A stretch of 64,000 nucleotides of DNA from Vaginimicrobium propionicum. Lineage in GTDB: Bacteria; Actinomycetota; Actinomycetes; Propionibacteriales; Propionibacteriaceae. Position 1 is the first letter of the stretch, and each line of letters starts with the position of its first letter. The translations under genes and the position numbers were made by a program. The notes below the pieces were generated by a model. The model made no database searches. It worked only from the letters and a program-made list of their open reading frames with translations, and had not been told where the DNA came from. The DNA lies in assembly GCF_900155645.1 (NCBI RefSeq), contig NZ_LT706985.1, forward strand, positions 1,908,051-1,972,050. The letters are read 5' to 3'. Positions 18,551 through 26,591 of this stretch are shown here, piece after piece.

Positions 18551-21500
18551 CCTGGGCTGCCTAGGCTGGAATGCCACATTTTTCTCAGCTCGACAGAGGT
18601 TAAGGTCGGCGCTTCGGCGAGCTTATCCAAGTTGTTTGAGATGATTGCGCCCGCCTGGGATTTGGATAGCCCCCGGTCGCATAGCTTGAGCCAGGCCTTG
18701 TAGCAGTTGGGCAGGTTCCAGGCGCCGCTAGCTTGTAAAGTTGCCCCGCGCGGCCCGGTTCGTCTAAGCGTGCCGCGCACTATCAGCAGCCAGGACGAGA
18801 AAACCGTGGCTGCATATTTCTCTTGGGCGTCAGCAAAGAAAGTCGCGTCGATAGGGCCGCAACCGTCGTCGATAGTCAAAAAGACGACGCGCTTGCCGGA
18901 GCGAACTGGCGGGGTTTGGGTTGCCACCTTAGCTCCGGCAACAAGTAGGGTGCTGTTATTGCGCTGGTTTATTAAATCCACTGCTCGCGTTATGCCGAGG
19001 GTGGCTAAAAAATCCTGGTAGTAATCCATGACGTGACTGGTGGCGTCCATCCCCAGCACATCAATCTCGGCGTGCAATTTATCAGTTTGACTCATTTCGT
19101 CTAGTCCGGTGGGTCTAACATCGCTACCAGCAGTGAAGTCAAATGCCGGCTGGCCGATGGCTTTGCCGGTGTCTGCTTTCGATTCGTTCCCTAAGTCGTA
19201 GCAGGCCAGCAAAATATCGCGGCGATTAACCGGCTGGTCGGTGTAGATAGAATCGAAGGCTCCAACATTGACCAGCTTTTCTAATAGCGGCACGGGGGTG
19301 TTTGTGCGCTGCCAGAAATCTGTTAACGACGTATACGGCTGGCCTGATTCGATTTGGTTAACCAGCTTGTCAGGAATGCCTTTCACGTCAGATAGGGCTA
19401 ACCGAATGCCCCAGCCGCTACCATTCGGCAAGGTATCGGTGACCGGATTTCCCCCTTGGTTAGGGATTTTCTCGACGCGATAGCTAGCCGATGACTTGTT
19501 TATGTCTAAGCCGAGTATCTGAACCCCCATTCTGCGGGCTTCCTCGACCAGTAAACGTTTAGGGTACATGCCTGGGTCATGGGTCAAGACCCCGGCGATG
19601 AAATGTGCTGGCCAATACCATTTCAACCAAGCTGACTGATAGGTGGATAGTGCGAAAGCTGCCGCATGAGCTTTGCAGAAACCGAAAGCGGCAAAACCTA
19701 TCAGCGTCGCCCAGATTTTAGCCGCAGTATCGGGCGAGTAGCCATTTGCCTCGGCTTGGACAACAAACCATTTCTCTAACGTCTCGCTGGCTTGCGGGTT
19801 AGCTAAATCGCGACGGCATTCGTCGGCGCGCGCCAGTGAACATCCGGTCACGGTGGCGATGATTCGTATCACCTGCTCATGGAAAACCACTACTGAGTTA
19901 GTTTCAGCAAGTATTGGCTTTAGCGAGGGGTATAGATATTTAGCTTGCGTCCACCCTTGTCGAACATCTAAGAATGGCGTGACCATGTCGGTTTTCACCG
20001 GGCCGGGACGAAAAAGCGATATGTCAATCACTAGGTCGTTGAAGGTAGCTGGCGAGAACTTACGCACCAATTCGCGCTGACCGGGTGATTCGATTTGAAA
20101 ACAACCTAGGGTTTGGCCATCTTGAATCATTTTGTAAACGTTGGGGTCATCGAAAGGGGATAGCGTGTCAATATCTGGCGTGGTGTTGGTTGTCCTAGCT
20201 ACCTCGCTGACGGCATAGGACATTGCAGATTGCATTCGCACCCCGAGAATGTCTAATTTCAGCAGCCCCAGGGCGTCGATATCGTCCTTATCGAATTGAC
20301 TCATCAAAACCCCAGATTTATTGGCTTGTAGCGGGGTGCGCAGCGGCAAGGTTTCATCGCAGATGAGAACCCCGCATGGGTGCAGCGCAATATGCCTGGG
20401 CATCCCATCTAGGGATTCGACAAGGTCGAATAACAATTTCAATTGCTCATCTTTTAGATTTAGCTGGCGAAGTTGCGGCAATTCTTTGATGGCTTGCCTG
20501 GCCTGGGCTGCTCGAATATGTGGGAAATCCCTAGCCAGTGCGGATATTTCGGCTGGTGGCAGTGATAGCGCGGCGCCCACATCGCGCAATGCGCCGCGCA
20601 GCCGATAGGTATCGAACATCGCCAGGCAAGCGACATTGTCGAACATGTCCGCCACCTTTTGGTAGATATCGTCGCGTCGGTGAGCTTCAACATCTAAATC
20701 AATGTCGGGCATTTTATGTCTAAGCGGCGACATGAACCGCTCCATTAATAGGTCATTAGCTATCGGATCCACGCCACTGATACCCAGCAAATAGTTAACC
20801 AAACTGCCGACCCCAGAGCCTCTAGCACTGCACCGCAACCCCATAGTGTGAATAGCGTCCACAACCTTGTTAACCGTCAAAAAATAGCTGGCAAACCCTA
20901 ACTCGTTGATGACGGCTAACTCTTGGGATAGCCGATCTGTTATCTGCTGGCTCGGGTTGGAATACCGGCTGTAAAGCCCAGCCTGGCAACGGTTTGCCAA
21001 CTCTCGCGGGGCGTCTATCAATTCGCCAGTATTGGTGAAAAGACGCGGCAAAGCCAGCTTGGACAATCCGATATCGGCTATCGGGTCAAGGCAGCATTCG
21101 TCAGCCAGGTCAAGGGTCTCGCCAAGCAAAATGCTGGTTCTGCTGCCAGCTATACGGCCTGCTGTTGCCGCCATTTGCTCAGCCGGCTTTAGCCACCCCT
21201 CAGCATTTCGCCTGGTTATTGTGGTCTCGCTTAGTGGACCCAACTGGCGCACCGCGTCGAGCACATCGCAGGTCATAGCATCAAGTGGTTTCAACATTCG
21301 CACCTGATTAGTTAGGACGCATCGAGTGTTGGTTGATTGGGCTGCCTGGTACATTCGGGTGGCTTGAATAGTGGAGTTTAAGCCGCTGCCTCCACTTTGG
21401 TGATCGGTTATCGCCACTACGAGGTTTTCTGCCTTGAACAAGGTTTTCCAAGCATGAATTTCTTTCAGCGCTTGGCTAGCGTTTCCGCTGCTTGCCAGGC

Positions 21501-21870
21501 GTCCGAGATTGCTTTGCGAGGTAAGCAAAACTACTAGCCCTGGCCAAGTGGCGATGGTTTTTGCGGTTAATTGGTTCGGGTGCGCGTTAGCCCAGGTGAC
21601 TAGCTGGCATAAACTCGCCCAACCTGACCCTGGCCTAGCTAAAACTACTACGCGGCTTGAATCAGCCAAAGAAAAATCCACCCCAATAATTGGGCTAATG
21701 CCAGCTTTCTGGCAGGCTGTGGCGAACCGGACGGCGCCGTAAAGCCCATCGCGATCAGTCAGTGCCAACTGGCTTGCACCCTGAGCCAGGCTGGCGGCCA
21801 CTAACTCGCTCGGGCTGGCGGTGCCGAATTGCATAGAGTAGCTAGAAGCTACTTGAAGATGAGTAAACAT
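18547..21870 (-). CDS. dnaE2: Error-prone DNA polymerase III alpha subunit (DnaE2/ImuC)
   Basis: This is a C-family polymerase of the damage-inducible, error-prone class. It begins with a PHP domain in the DnaE2 style (ALTDRDGLYGAVRFA). The polymerase core has the metal-binding motif PDIDLDVEAHRRDD at about residue 395 and LLKLDILGVRMQSA near 545, with catalytic aspartates present. RGSGVGSLVNYLLGI and FCKAHAAAFALSTYQ are typical. A C-terminal OB-fold ends the 1107 residues. Its ATG abuts the stop of the upstream DUF6504 gene (TAGATG). It should make damage-induced mutagenesis possible together with DinB. Confidence 0.94.
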   Translation of the reverse strand: MFTHLQVASSYSMQFGTASPSELVAASLAQGASQLALTDRDGLYGAVRFATACQKAGISPIIGVDFSLADSSRVVVLARPGSGWASLCQLVTWANAHPNQLTAKTIATWPGLVVLLTSQSNLGRLASSGNASQALKEIHAWKTLFKAENLVVAITDHQSGGSGLNSTIQATRMYQAAQSTNTRCVLTNQVRMLKPLDAMTCDVLDAVRQLGPLSETTITRRNAEGWLKPAEQMAATAGRIAGSRTSILLGETLDLADECCLDPIADIGLSKLALPRLFTNTGELIDAPRELANRCQAGLYSRYSNPSQQITDRLSQELAVINELGFASYFLTVNKVVDAIHTMGLRCSARGSGVGSLVNYLLGISGVDPIANDLLMERFMSPLRHKMPDIDLDVEAHRRDDIYQKVADMFDNVACLAMFDTYRLRGALRDVGAALSLPPAEISALARDFPHIRAAQARQAIKELPQLRQLNLKDEQLKLLFDLVESLDGMPRHIALHPCGVLICDETLPLRTPLQANKSGVLMSQFDKDDIDALGLLKLDILGVRMQSAMSYAVSEVARTTNTTPDIDTLSPFDDPNVYKMIQDGQTLGCFQIESPGQRELVRKFSPATFNDLVIDISLFRPGPVKTDMVTPFLDVRQGWTQAKYLYPSLKPILAETNSVVVFHEQVIRIIATVTGCSLARADECRRDLANPQASETLEKWFVVQAEANGYSPDTAAKIWATLIGFAAFGFCKAHAAAFALSTYQSAWLKWYWPAHFIAGVLTHDPGMYPKRLLVEEARRMGVQILGLDINKSSASYRVEKIPNQGGNPVTDTLPNGSGWGIRLALSDVKGIPDKLVNQIESGQPYTSLTDFWQRTNTPVPLLEKLVNVGAFDSIYTDQPVNRRDILLACYDLGNESKADTGKAIGQPAFDFTAGSDVRPTGLDEMSQTDKLHAEIDVLGMDATSHVMDYYQDFLATLGITRAVDLINQRNNSTLLVAGAKVATQTPPVRSGKRVVFLTIDDGCGPIDATFFADAQEKYAATVFSSWLLIVRGTLRRTGPRGATLQASGAWNLPNCYKAWLKLCDRGLSKSQAGAIISNNLDKLAEAPTLTSVELRKMWHSSLGSPG

Positions 21871-22116
21871 CTAATCCCACGCCTTTCTTATCGTCCACTC
21901 GTCGCCGCAATTGACTAGGTCAAAAATTGCCTCTTGGGTGGAGGTGGTGGCCTCGACTCGCCAAACGCGGCGATCTACTACTCGCTTGCCGTTGACAGTG
22001 CGCCACCAGGGCAGAGCTTCTATCCAAAACCGCTGCACTGCGCACACCTGCCAGCGGTTGCTTTGCCAGAAGAATCGTTTGGGCGGGGCAATCGCAGCCT
22101 CAATGGTTTGCCTCAT
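21871..22116 (-). CDS. DUF6504-like small protein, first gene of the SOS-type operon
   Basis: This 81-residue protein reads like the DUF6504 family found beside dnaE2/dinB genes in actinobacteria. It has an early APPKRFFWQSNRW stretch, a central EALPWW and VWRVEA, and the end FDLVNCGDEWTIRKAWD. The function is not known. I set the start at the ATG at 22116 rather than the longer frame from 22143, because TAGGAGG lies at 22123-22129, six bases upstream. The stop abuts the dnaE2 ATG. It is the first gene behind the LexA-like box. Confidence 0.8.
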   Translation of the reverse strand: MRQTIEAAIAPPKRFFWQSNRWQVCAVQRFWIEALPWWRTVNGKRVVDRRVWRVEATTSTQEAIFDLVNCGDEWTIRKAWD

Positions 22117-22135
22117 TCCGAGCCTCCTAAAGTTA

Positions 22136-22151
22136 TAGAACATTTGTTTGA
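22136..22151. promoter_or_regulatory. LexA/SOS box
   Basis: The 16-mer TAGAACATTTGTTTGA matches the actinobacterial/Bacillus-type SOS box (TCGAACNNNNGTTCGA) at all but two positions and has the exact GAAC-N4-GTT core. It lies 20 bases upstream of the DUF6504 start and heads the dnaE2-dinB-HTH operon. It is the single best regulatory match in the window. Confidence 0.8.
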
Positions 22152-22345
22152 ATGTGAAAATACTTTAGAACTACCCGGTGACAATTTTGTGAGGTGTGGC
22201 GAAAAATAGTCGGATAACTTGAGTGCGTCAGATTCGCGCCCCAGACCTTCTGCGTGCGAGCGGGTAGTGAGCGACGATGAAACTTCTTGGTTCGCTACGT
22301 TAAGCCAATGTGGCGAATCCTGTTGCTAACTGTTGTTGTAGTTAA

Positions 22346-23863
22346 TCAATCCGCGTTTATGGTGCCGGTTAATGTCTCATGAATTTTAGTGGTCGGCTTA
22401 TTCATGCCGATGAATTCAACGCTCTTGCCTAGTTTGCGATATTTTTCTTGGACTGCGTCTAGCACACCCACGCTGGAGGCGTCCCAAATGTGGGAGTCAG
22501 TAAAATCGATGATGACGTGGTTGGGATCTTTGGTGTATTCAAACATTGTTGTCAGGTCATGACTGGACGCAAATAGTAACGGTCCATCAACCTTGTAATG
22601 TGCGACTTCTTCACCGTTCACCTCATCAGATCTACGGTGAACTTCAACCAAGTGGGCAATGTCACGGACGAAGAATACTGATGCGACGAGGACACCAATA
22701 ATTACGCCGATAGCTAAATTGTTGGTTGCCAGTACGAAGATGACGGTGATGACCATGGTGATCGTTTCGCTCTTTGGCAAGCGCTTTATGGTGCTTGGCT
22801 GAATTGAGTGCCAATTGAAAGTGTCGATAGATACCGTGATCATCACAGCTACTAGAGCGGCCATCGGCAGCTTAGCCACAATATCCCCGAAACCGAGCAA
22901 CAAAATGCAGAGGAATACCCCTGCCAGGAAGGTCGATATTCTGGTGCGTGCTCGCGAAGCTTTGACGTTAATCATGGTTTGGCCGATTACTGCACATCCG
23001 CCCATGCCACCAAATAATGCAGAGGCGATATTGGCGATACCTTGGCCGATGCCTTCGCGCGTTTTATTTGAGTGAGTATCAGTGATGTCGTCAACCAGCT
23101 TGGCTGTCATCAAAGTTTCCATTAAACCGACGAGGGCAACAGCTATCGCGTAAGGCCCGATAAGGGTCAAAGTGTCCCAAGTGAATGGGATGTTAAGGAA
23201 GAAAAGCTTCGGCATTACCGTTGGCAGAGCGCCTTTATCGCCGACGGTTACCACGTTTACGGACGAAAAAATCACGATAGCCGTCAGCACCACGATTGAT
23301 ACGAGTGGAGCCGGGATGACGGTGGTGATTTTAGGCATAAGGAGGATGATGATGACGCCAATTGCAACTAGTAAATAGGTTGCCCATGGCACCGAGATCA
23401 GCTCTGGCAGTTGTGCCACCAGCAGCATGATTGCCAGCGCGTTTACGAACCCTGTCATTACGCTTTGGGGGATAAAACGCATAAGTTTTGAGACACCAAA
23501 TATAGATAGCAGTATTTGAATAATTCCGGCCAGAATTATCGTCGCCACTAGATAGTGCATTCCATACTCTTGGGAAAGTGGTGCGACGACTAGCGCTACC
23601 GCCCCCGTGGCTGAGGTGATCATTGCTGGCCGGCCACCAGTAATGGCAATTGTTATGGTCATGATAAATGCTGAGACCAGCCCAACTTTGGGATCGACGC
23701 CAGCGATGACCGAGAATGCAATCGCCTCAGGGATCAGCGCCAAACTAACGACGAGACCCGCCAGAGCCTCGCGGAGAAGGATTTTAGGGTTTTTCAGTGC
23801 GGCTATCACCGTGTTTTCTGAGCGATAACGAACTTTTGGGTCTGTCAGGTTAGTGGCCGTCAT
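22346..23863 (-). CDS. SulP-family anion permease with STAS domain
   Basis: This is a membrane transporter for sulfate, bicarbonate or a similar anion. Hydrophobic segments fill residues about 30-420, starting with the SulP signature-like LIPEAIAFSVIAGVDPKVGL. The C-terminal STAS domain (DGPLLFASS, VIIDFTDSHIWDASSVGVLDA) spans about 425-500. At 505 residues it is shorter than plant or animal members but normal for bacteria. The ATG at 23863 follows CGGGAG. No carbonic anhydrase or sulfate-assimilation genes are adjacent, so the substrate cannot be settled from context. Confidence 0.9.
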   Translation of the reverse strand: MTATNLTDPKVRYRSENTVIAALKNPKILLREALAGLVVSLALIPEAIAFSVIAGVDPKVGLVSAFIMTITIAITGGRPAMITSATGAVALVVAPLSQEYGMHYLVATIILAGIIQILLSIFGVSKLMRFIPQSVMTGFVNALAIMLLVAQLPELISVPWATYLLVAIGVIIILLMPKITTVIPAPLVSIVVLTAIVIFSSVNVVTVGDKGALPTVMPKLFFLNIPFTWDTLTLIGPYAIAVALVGLMETLMTAKLVDDITDTHSNKTREGIGQGIANIASALFGGMGGCAVIGQTMINVKASRARTRISTFLAGVFLCILLLGFGDIVAKLPMAALVAVMITVSIDTFNWHSIQPSTIKRLPKSETITMVITVIFVLATNNLAIGVIIGVLVASVFFVRDIAHLVEVHRRSDEVNGEEVAHYKVDGPLLFASSHDLTTMFEYTKDPNHVIIDFTDSHIWDASSVGVLDAVQEKYRKLGKSVEFIGMNKPTTKIHETLTGTINAD

Positions 23864-23999
23864 TGAAAAACTCCCGATCTAATGAAACTTATTCTTTCTT
23901 AGCAGAATGTTGTTGGGTGTGGGCAAGACAGCCGGTTAGGTGAAATAAAAATTTTTAAGTCCAAGGGTGGGTTTTGGTGTTTCGTTCTTTAGCGCGCCT

Positions 24000-24044
24000 C
24001 GGCGGCAAAAGCTAGCTAAGAAACCAAGTTGCCGCCGCAACTTG
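24000..24044. repeat. Two overlapping inverted repeats
   Basis: Repeat one pairs 24000-24008 (CGGCGGCAA) with 24029-24037 (TTGCCGCCG), nine base pairs. Repeat two pairs 24025-24032 (CAAGTTGC) with 24037-24044 (GCAACTTG), eight base pairs around CGCC. The arms share bases, so only one can form at a time in RNA. In duplex DNA the second is a compact 20-base palindrome that could be an operator. Confidence 0.6.
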
Positions 24045-24058
24045 CACCCAGTAAGGTT

Positions 24059-24100
24059 ACTTAGGCTATGCTAAGTTCTGCTTAGGTGAGCATTAGCTAC
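24059..24100. promoter_or_regulatory. Candidate DtxR/IdeR iron-box pair upstream of FTR1
   Basis: The first dyad, ACTTAGGCTATGCTAAGT (24059-24076), has perfect six-base outer arms. The second, TTAGGTGAGCATTAGCTAC (24082-24100), matches 13 of 19 positions of the DtxR/IdeR consensus TTAGGTTAGGCTAACCTAA. The position, 80-120 bases before an iron-permease gene, fits iron-repressed control. The matches are imperfect, so this is an inference. Confidence 0.5.
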
Positions 24101-24180
24101 CTGAATGGTTTTGGTGGCAGCTCATTTAGGCGAAAACTGACTGGTCGATATGTGCGACTGGCTAGGCAGTAAACAACGAT

Positions 24181-25848
24181 ATGCAGAGAGTGGAAGTGGC
24201 GAATCTATTGATACGTCAATGTGTGGGATCGTCCGCGACAGGGGATTATAGGCGAGGCCATAAGTTAAAGAGTCAAATTCGCTCATGGTTAGCGCCGATA
24301 TTTCTCATCCTAGTGTGCGCCAGTCTGGCGGCTAATATTTGCGCCGTTCAGGCGCGAGCGGAGGAAAACTGGGACAGCGTCGTTCAAGCTATGAGTGCGA
24401 AAATTGAGCAGATCCCTGACCAATATGCCTCTGGTGATTTAGAAGCGCTGAACACCTCGATTAGACAGGCCTATTACGAGAATTACCAAACCAGCGGTCT
24501 AGAAGATCAAATCAAACACCGCCTATCAACTGAGCGTTCTGACGCTTTCGTTAAGGAATTGCTTGATTTACGTACTCAAGCCAATAACGAGGTTAGCCAA
24601 AGTGAGATTGAAGAATCAGTAGCTAAAGTCGTTGACACGCTGAAAACCAATGTTGCTGACTTGGCTGACGCTCCAGAACTTCATGACCAATGGACGAGAG
24701 TGGCTAACAACATTGTTGAGCTACTTGAAAAAGCCAAGGGCGACTATGAATCTGGGAAATACGATGATGCCTATTTGGCTGCCACTGAAGCTTATTTAGC
24801 GCAATACGAGGCTAACGGTTTAGAGAAAGCGACAATCTCTTATATCGGCCAAAGCCGAGTCTCTCAATTAGAGGCGCTCTACGCTGACCTTCGTCAAATC
24901 GCCAAGGCACAATCCGAAACTGCCTCAGAATATGCCGCGATAGCCGATGAGCTAGCGGGCTATGTATTAGCGGACGCCACCAAACTGGACGAATTAACTT
25001 CCCCAGATACTGAGCTTGGCTGGCGGGGGTTCTTTGCATCCTTCTTAATCTTGTTACGTGAGGGTGCAGAGGCGTTATTGGTAGTGGCAGCCGTAGTCAC
25101 CTACGCTTTGAAAGCTAATCGGCCAGATCAGCTGCGAGGCATTCTGGTCGGCGTGCTGGCAGCGTTGGCTATCTCTGCTGGCCTTGCTGTGTTATTTGCT
25201 AACCTAACTGCTTCCGCCTCCAGCGGGCTATCCCAAGAATTGATTGAAGGTATTACCGGCTTATTGGCGGTGATCATGTTGATCTGGGTATCTAACTGGA
25301 TTTTGAATAAAGCCTCTGGGAAACGCTGGGAAGAGTATCTGGAACGCAGCGCTGGTGAAAAAGCTAAAGCTGGCGGGGCTTTCGCATTAGCTTTAGTGGC
25401 GTTCTTAGCTGTGCTTAGAGAAGGCTCTGAGACAGTGCTGTTTTATCTGCCAATCATTGCTGGCGCGAAAACGGGTGGTGACCACGTCAAAATTTGGTTA
25501 GGACTGGCACTAGCAGTAGCTATTTTGGCTTTCCTATTCTTCCTAGTTTGGCGGTTTGGGATAAAGCTGCCGATAAAGGCTTTCTTCAAATGGACCTCAG
25601 TGCTGCTTAGCGTGCTGGCAGTAACTATTACTGGCGGTGCAGTTAAGGAATTTCAAGATGCCGCCGTCATCTCATCCCATGGGATTGACGGGTTACCAGA
25701 AATTTCCTTGTTGGGTATCTATCCGACTATGGAAACTTTAGGTATTCAGCTACTAGTTGCTGCGTTAGTTGTCGTGTTGTGGATTGTTCAATACCGGAAA
25801 TTAAAAAATACGAGTGATAAAGCCGAACCCTCGGCTTCATCTAAATAG
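24181..25848 (+). CDS. FTR1-family iron permease with extracytoplasmic N-terminal domain
   Basis: This is a high-affinity iron permease. After a hydrophobic segment at about residues 38-58 (signal peptide or anchor) comes a helical extracytoplasmic domain with two similar repeats (residues about 60-280, each with a YESGKYDDAYLAATEAY-like pattern). The FTR1 membrane domain follows, with both REGxE iron-binding motifs: REGAEALLVV near 292 and REGSETVLFY near 415. At 555 residues it is longer than EfeU because of the N-terminal domain. The ATG at 24181 has no clear ribosome site; GTGs at 24190 and 24196 are plausible true starts. It is first in the iron cassette. Confidence 0.92.
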   Translation: MQRVEVANLLIRQCVGSSATGDYRRGHKLKSQIRSWLAPIFLILVCASLAANICAVQARAEENWDSVVQAMSAKIEQIPDQYASGDLEALNTSIRQAYYENYQTSGLEDQIKHRLSTERSDAFVKELLDLRTQANNEVSQSEIEESVAKVVDTLKTNVADLADAPELHDQWTRVANNIVELLEKAKGDYESGKYDDAYLAATEAYLAQYEANGLEKATISYIGQSRVSQLEALYADLRQIAKAQSETASEYAAIADELAGYVLADATKLDELTSPDTELGWRGFFASFLILLREGAEALLVVAAVVTYALKANRPDQLRGILVGVLAALAISAGLAVLFANLTASASSGLSQELIEGITGLLAVIMLIWVSNWILNKASGKRWEEYLERSAGEKAKAGGAFALALVAFLAVLREGSETVLFYLPIIAGAKTGGDHVKIWLGLALAVAILAFLFFLVWRFGIKLPIKAFFKWTSVLLSVLAVTITGGAVKEFQDAAVISSHGIDGLPEISLLGIYPTMETLGIQLLVAALVVVLWIVQYRKLKNTSDKAEPSASSK

Positions 25849-25863
25849 AAAGGACAAAATCAA

Positions 25864-26499
25864 GTGAAGAAGATTCTCGCTTTGATTGCAGCTTTATTTG
25901 TCGCGCTGGCTTTTTCAGCGTGCTCGGCTGATTCTCCAAGTAAGCCTGGCGAGTCGCAGACCTCTGCCGGGGCGACCCAAGAAAGTGAAGAACCAGCTAG
26001 CGACCCCGACGTCATCGGCATTAACGAGATTGCTGTAGGCGATTCTGGTCCACAAACTAATGGCCCATTGGAAGTGAATCTAGTTTATTTCCAGGCTGTA
26101 GACATGGAGCATGGCTCGATGGCTATGCCGCCGGCCTCCGAATCGGACATGCACTTCGAGATTGACATTAAAACCAATGAGAAGGCTAAGGAATGGGGTT
26201 ATGACCCTGATCAGTTCTTGCCCTATCTCGACCCGAAAGTGGAGATAAAAAATCAGAGCACCGGCGAGGTTCTTGACCCTGGCACTATGATGCCGATGAT
26301 CGCCTCAGACGGCCCGCACTACGGCAATAATATTAAGTTAGCTCCCGGAAAATATGATGTGACGATCACTATCGCATCACCGGCTGATGAGTTCATGTTG
26401 CACACCGGAAAAGATTCCTCCGGCGTTAAAGGCAGGTTCTGGACTGAGCCGCTGAAATTCGAATTCAAGAATTGGAATTGGGACGGCCAGCTTATCTAA
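25864..26499 (+). CDS. P19/Tp34-like iron-binding lipoprotein
   Basis: This is an extracytoplasmic metal-binding partner of FTR1. The N-terminus is a lipoprotein signal (ALIAALFVALAFSAC, cysteine at about 20). The mature part matches the P19/Tp34 iron transport family. It has Met/His-rich segments (DMEHGSMAMPP and MHFEIDI), GTMMPMIASDGPHYGNN, and the closing WTEPLKFEFKNWNW. P19 proteins bind copper and iron and dimerise. The start is GTG at 25864 with AAAGGA upstream. It sits 15 bases after FTR1. Confidence 0.9.
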   Translation: MKKILALIAALFVALAFSACSADSPSKPGESQTSAGATQESEEPASDPDVIGINEIAVGDSGPQTNGPLEVNLVYFQAVDMEHGSMAMPPASESDMHFEIDIKTNEKAKEWGYDPDQFLPYLDPKVEIKNQSTGEVLDPGTMMPMIASDGPHYGNNIKLAPGKYDVTITIASPADEFMLHTGKDSSGVKGRFWTEPLKFEFKNWNWDGQLI

Positions 26500-26517
26500 A
26501 ATCCTCAGTTGAACCAG

Positions 26518-26548
26518 CGCTCCGGGCAGCAGACAGCTGCTCGGAGTG
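26518..26548 (+). other. Intercistronic hairpin after the P19 gene
   Basis: A 13-base-pair stem (26518-26530 with 26536-26548, including G-T pairs) with an AGACA loop lies between the P19-like and DUF2318 genes. It is followed by only a weak T-rich run (TTGGTCGTT). It may protect the upstream mRNA or partially terminate, setting the FTR1/P19 to ABC ratio. Confidence 0.55.
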
Positions 26549-26591
26549 TTGGTCGTTAAAACACCTAACCTGAATCACTAGAGGCCATTTA

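Larger units (their letters stand above)
23864..24180. other. Divergent intergenic region, sulP / iron cassette
   Basis: This 317-base spacer separates the leftward SulP gene from the rightward FTR1 gene. It contains two overlapping, mutually exclusive hairpins (24000-24044) and two iron-box-like dyads (24059-24076 and 24082-24100). I see no open frame with a ribosome site, and no RNA gene. Confidence 0.7.
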
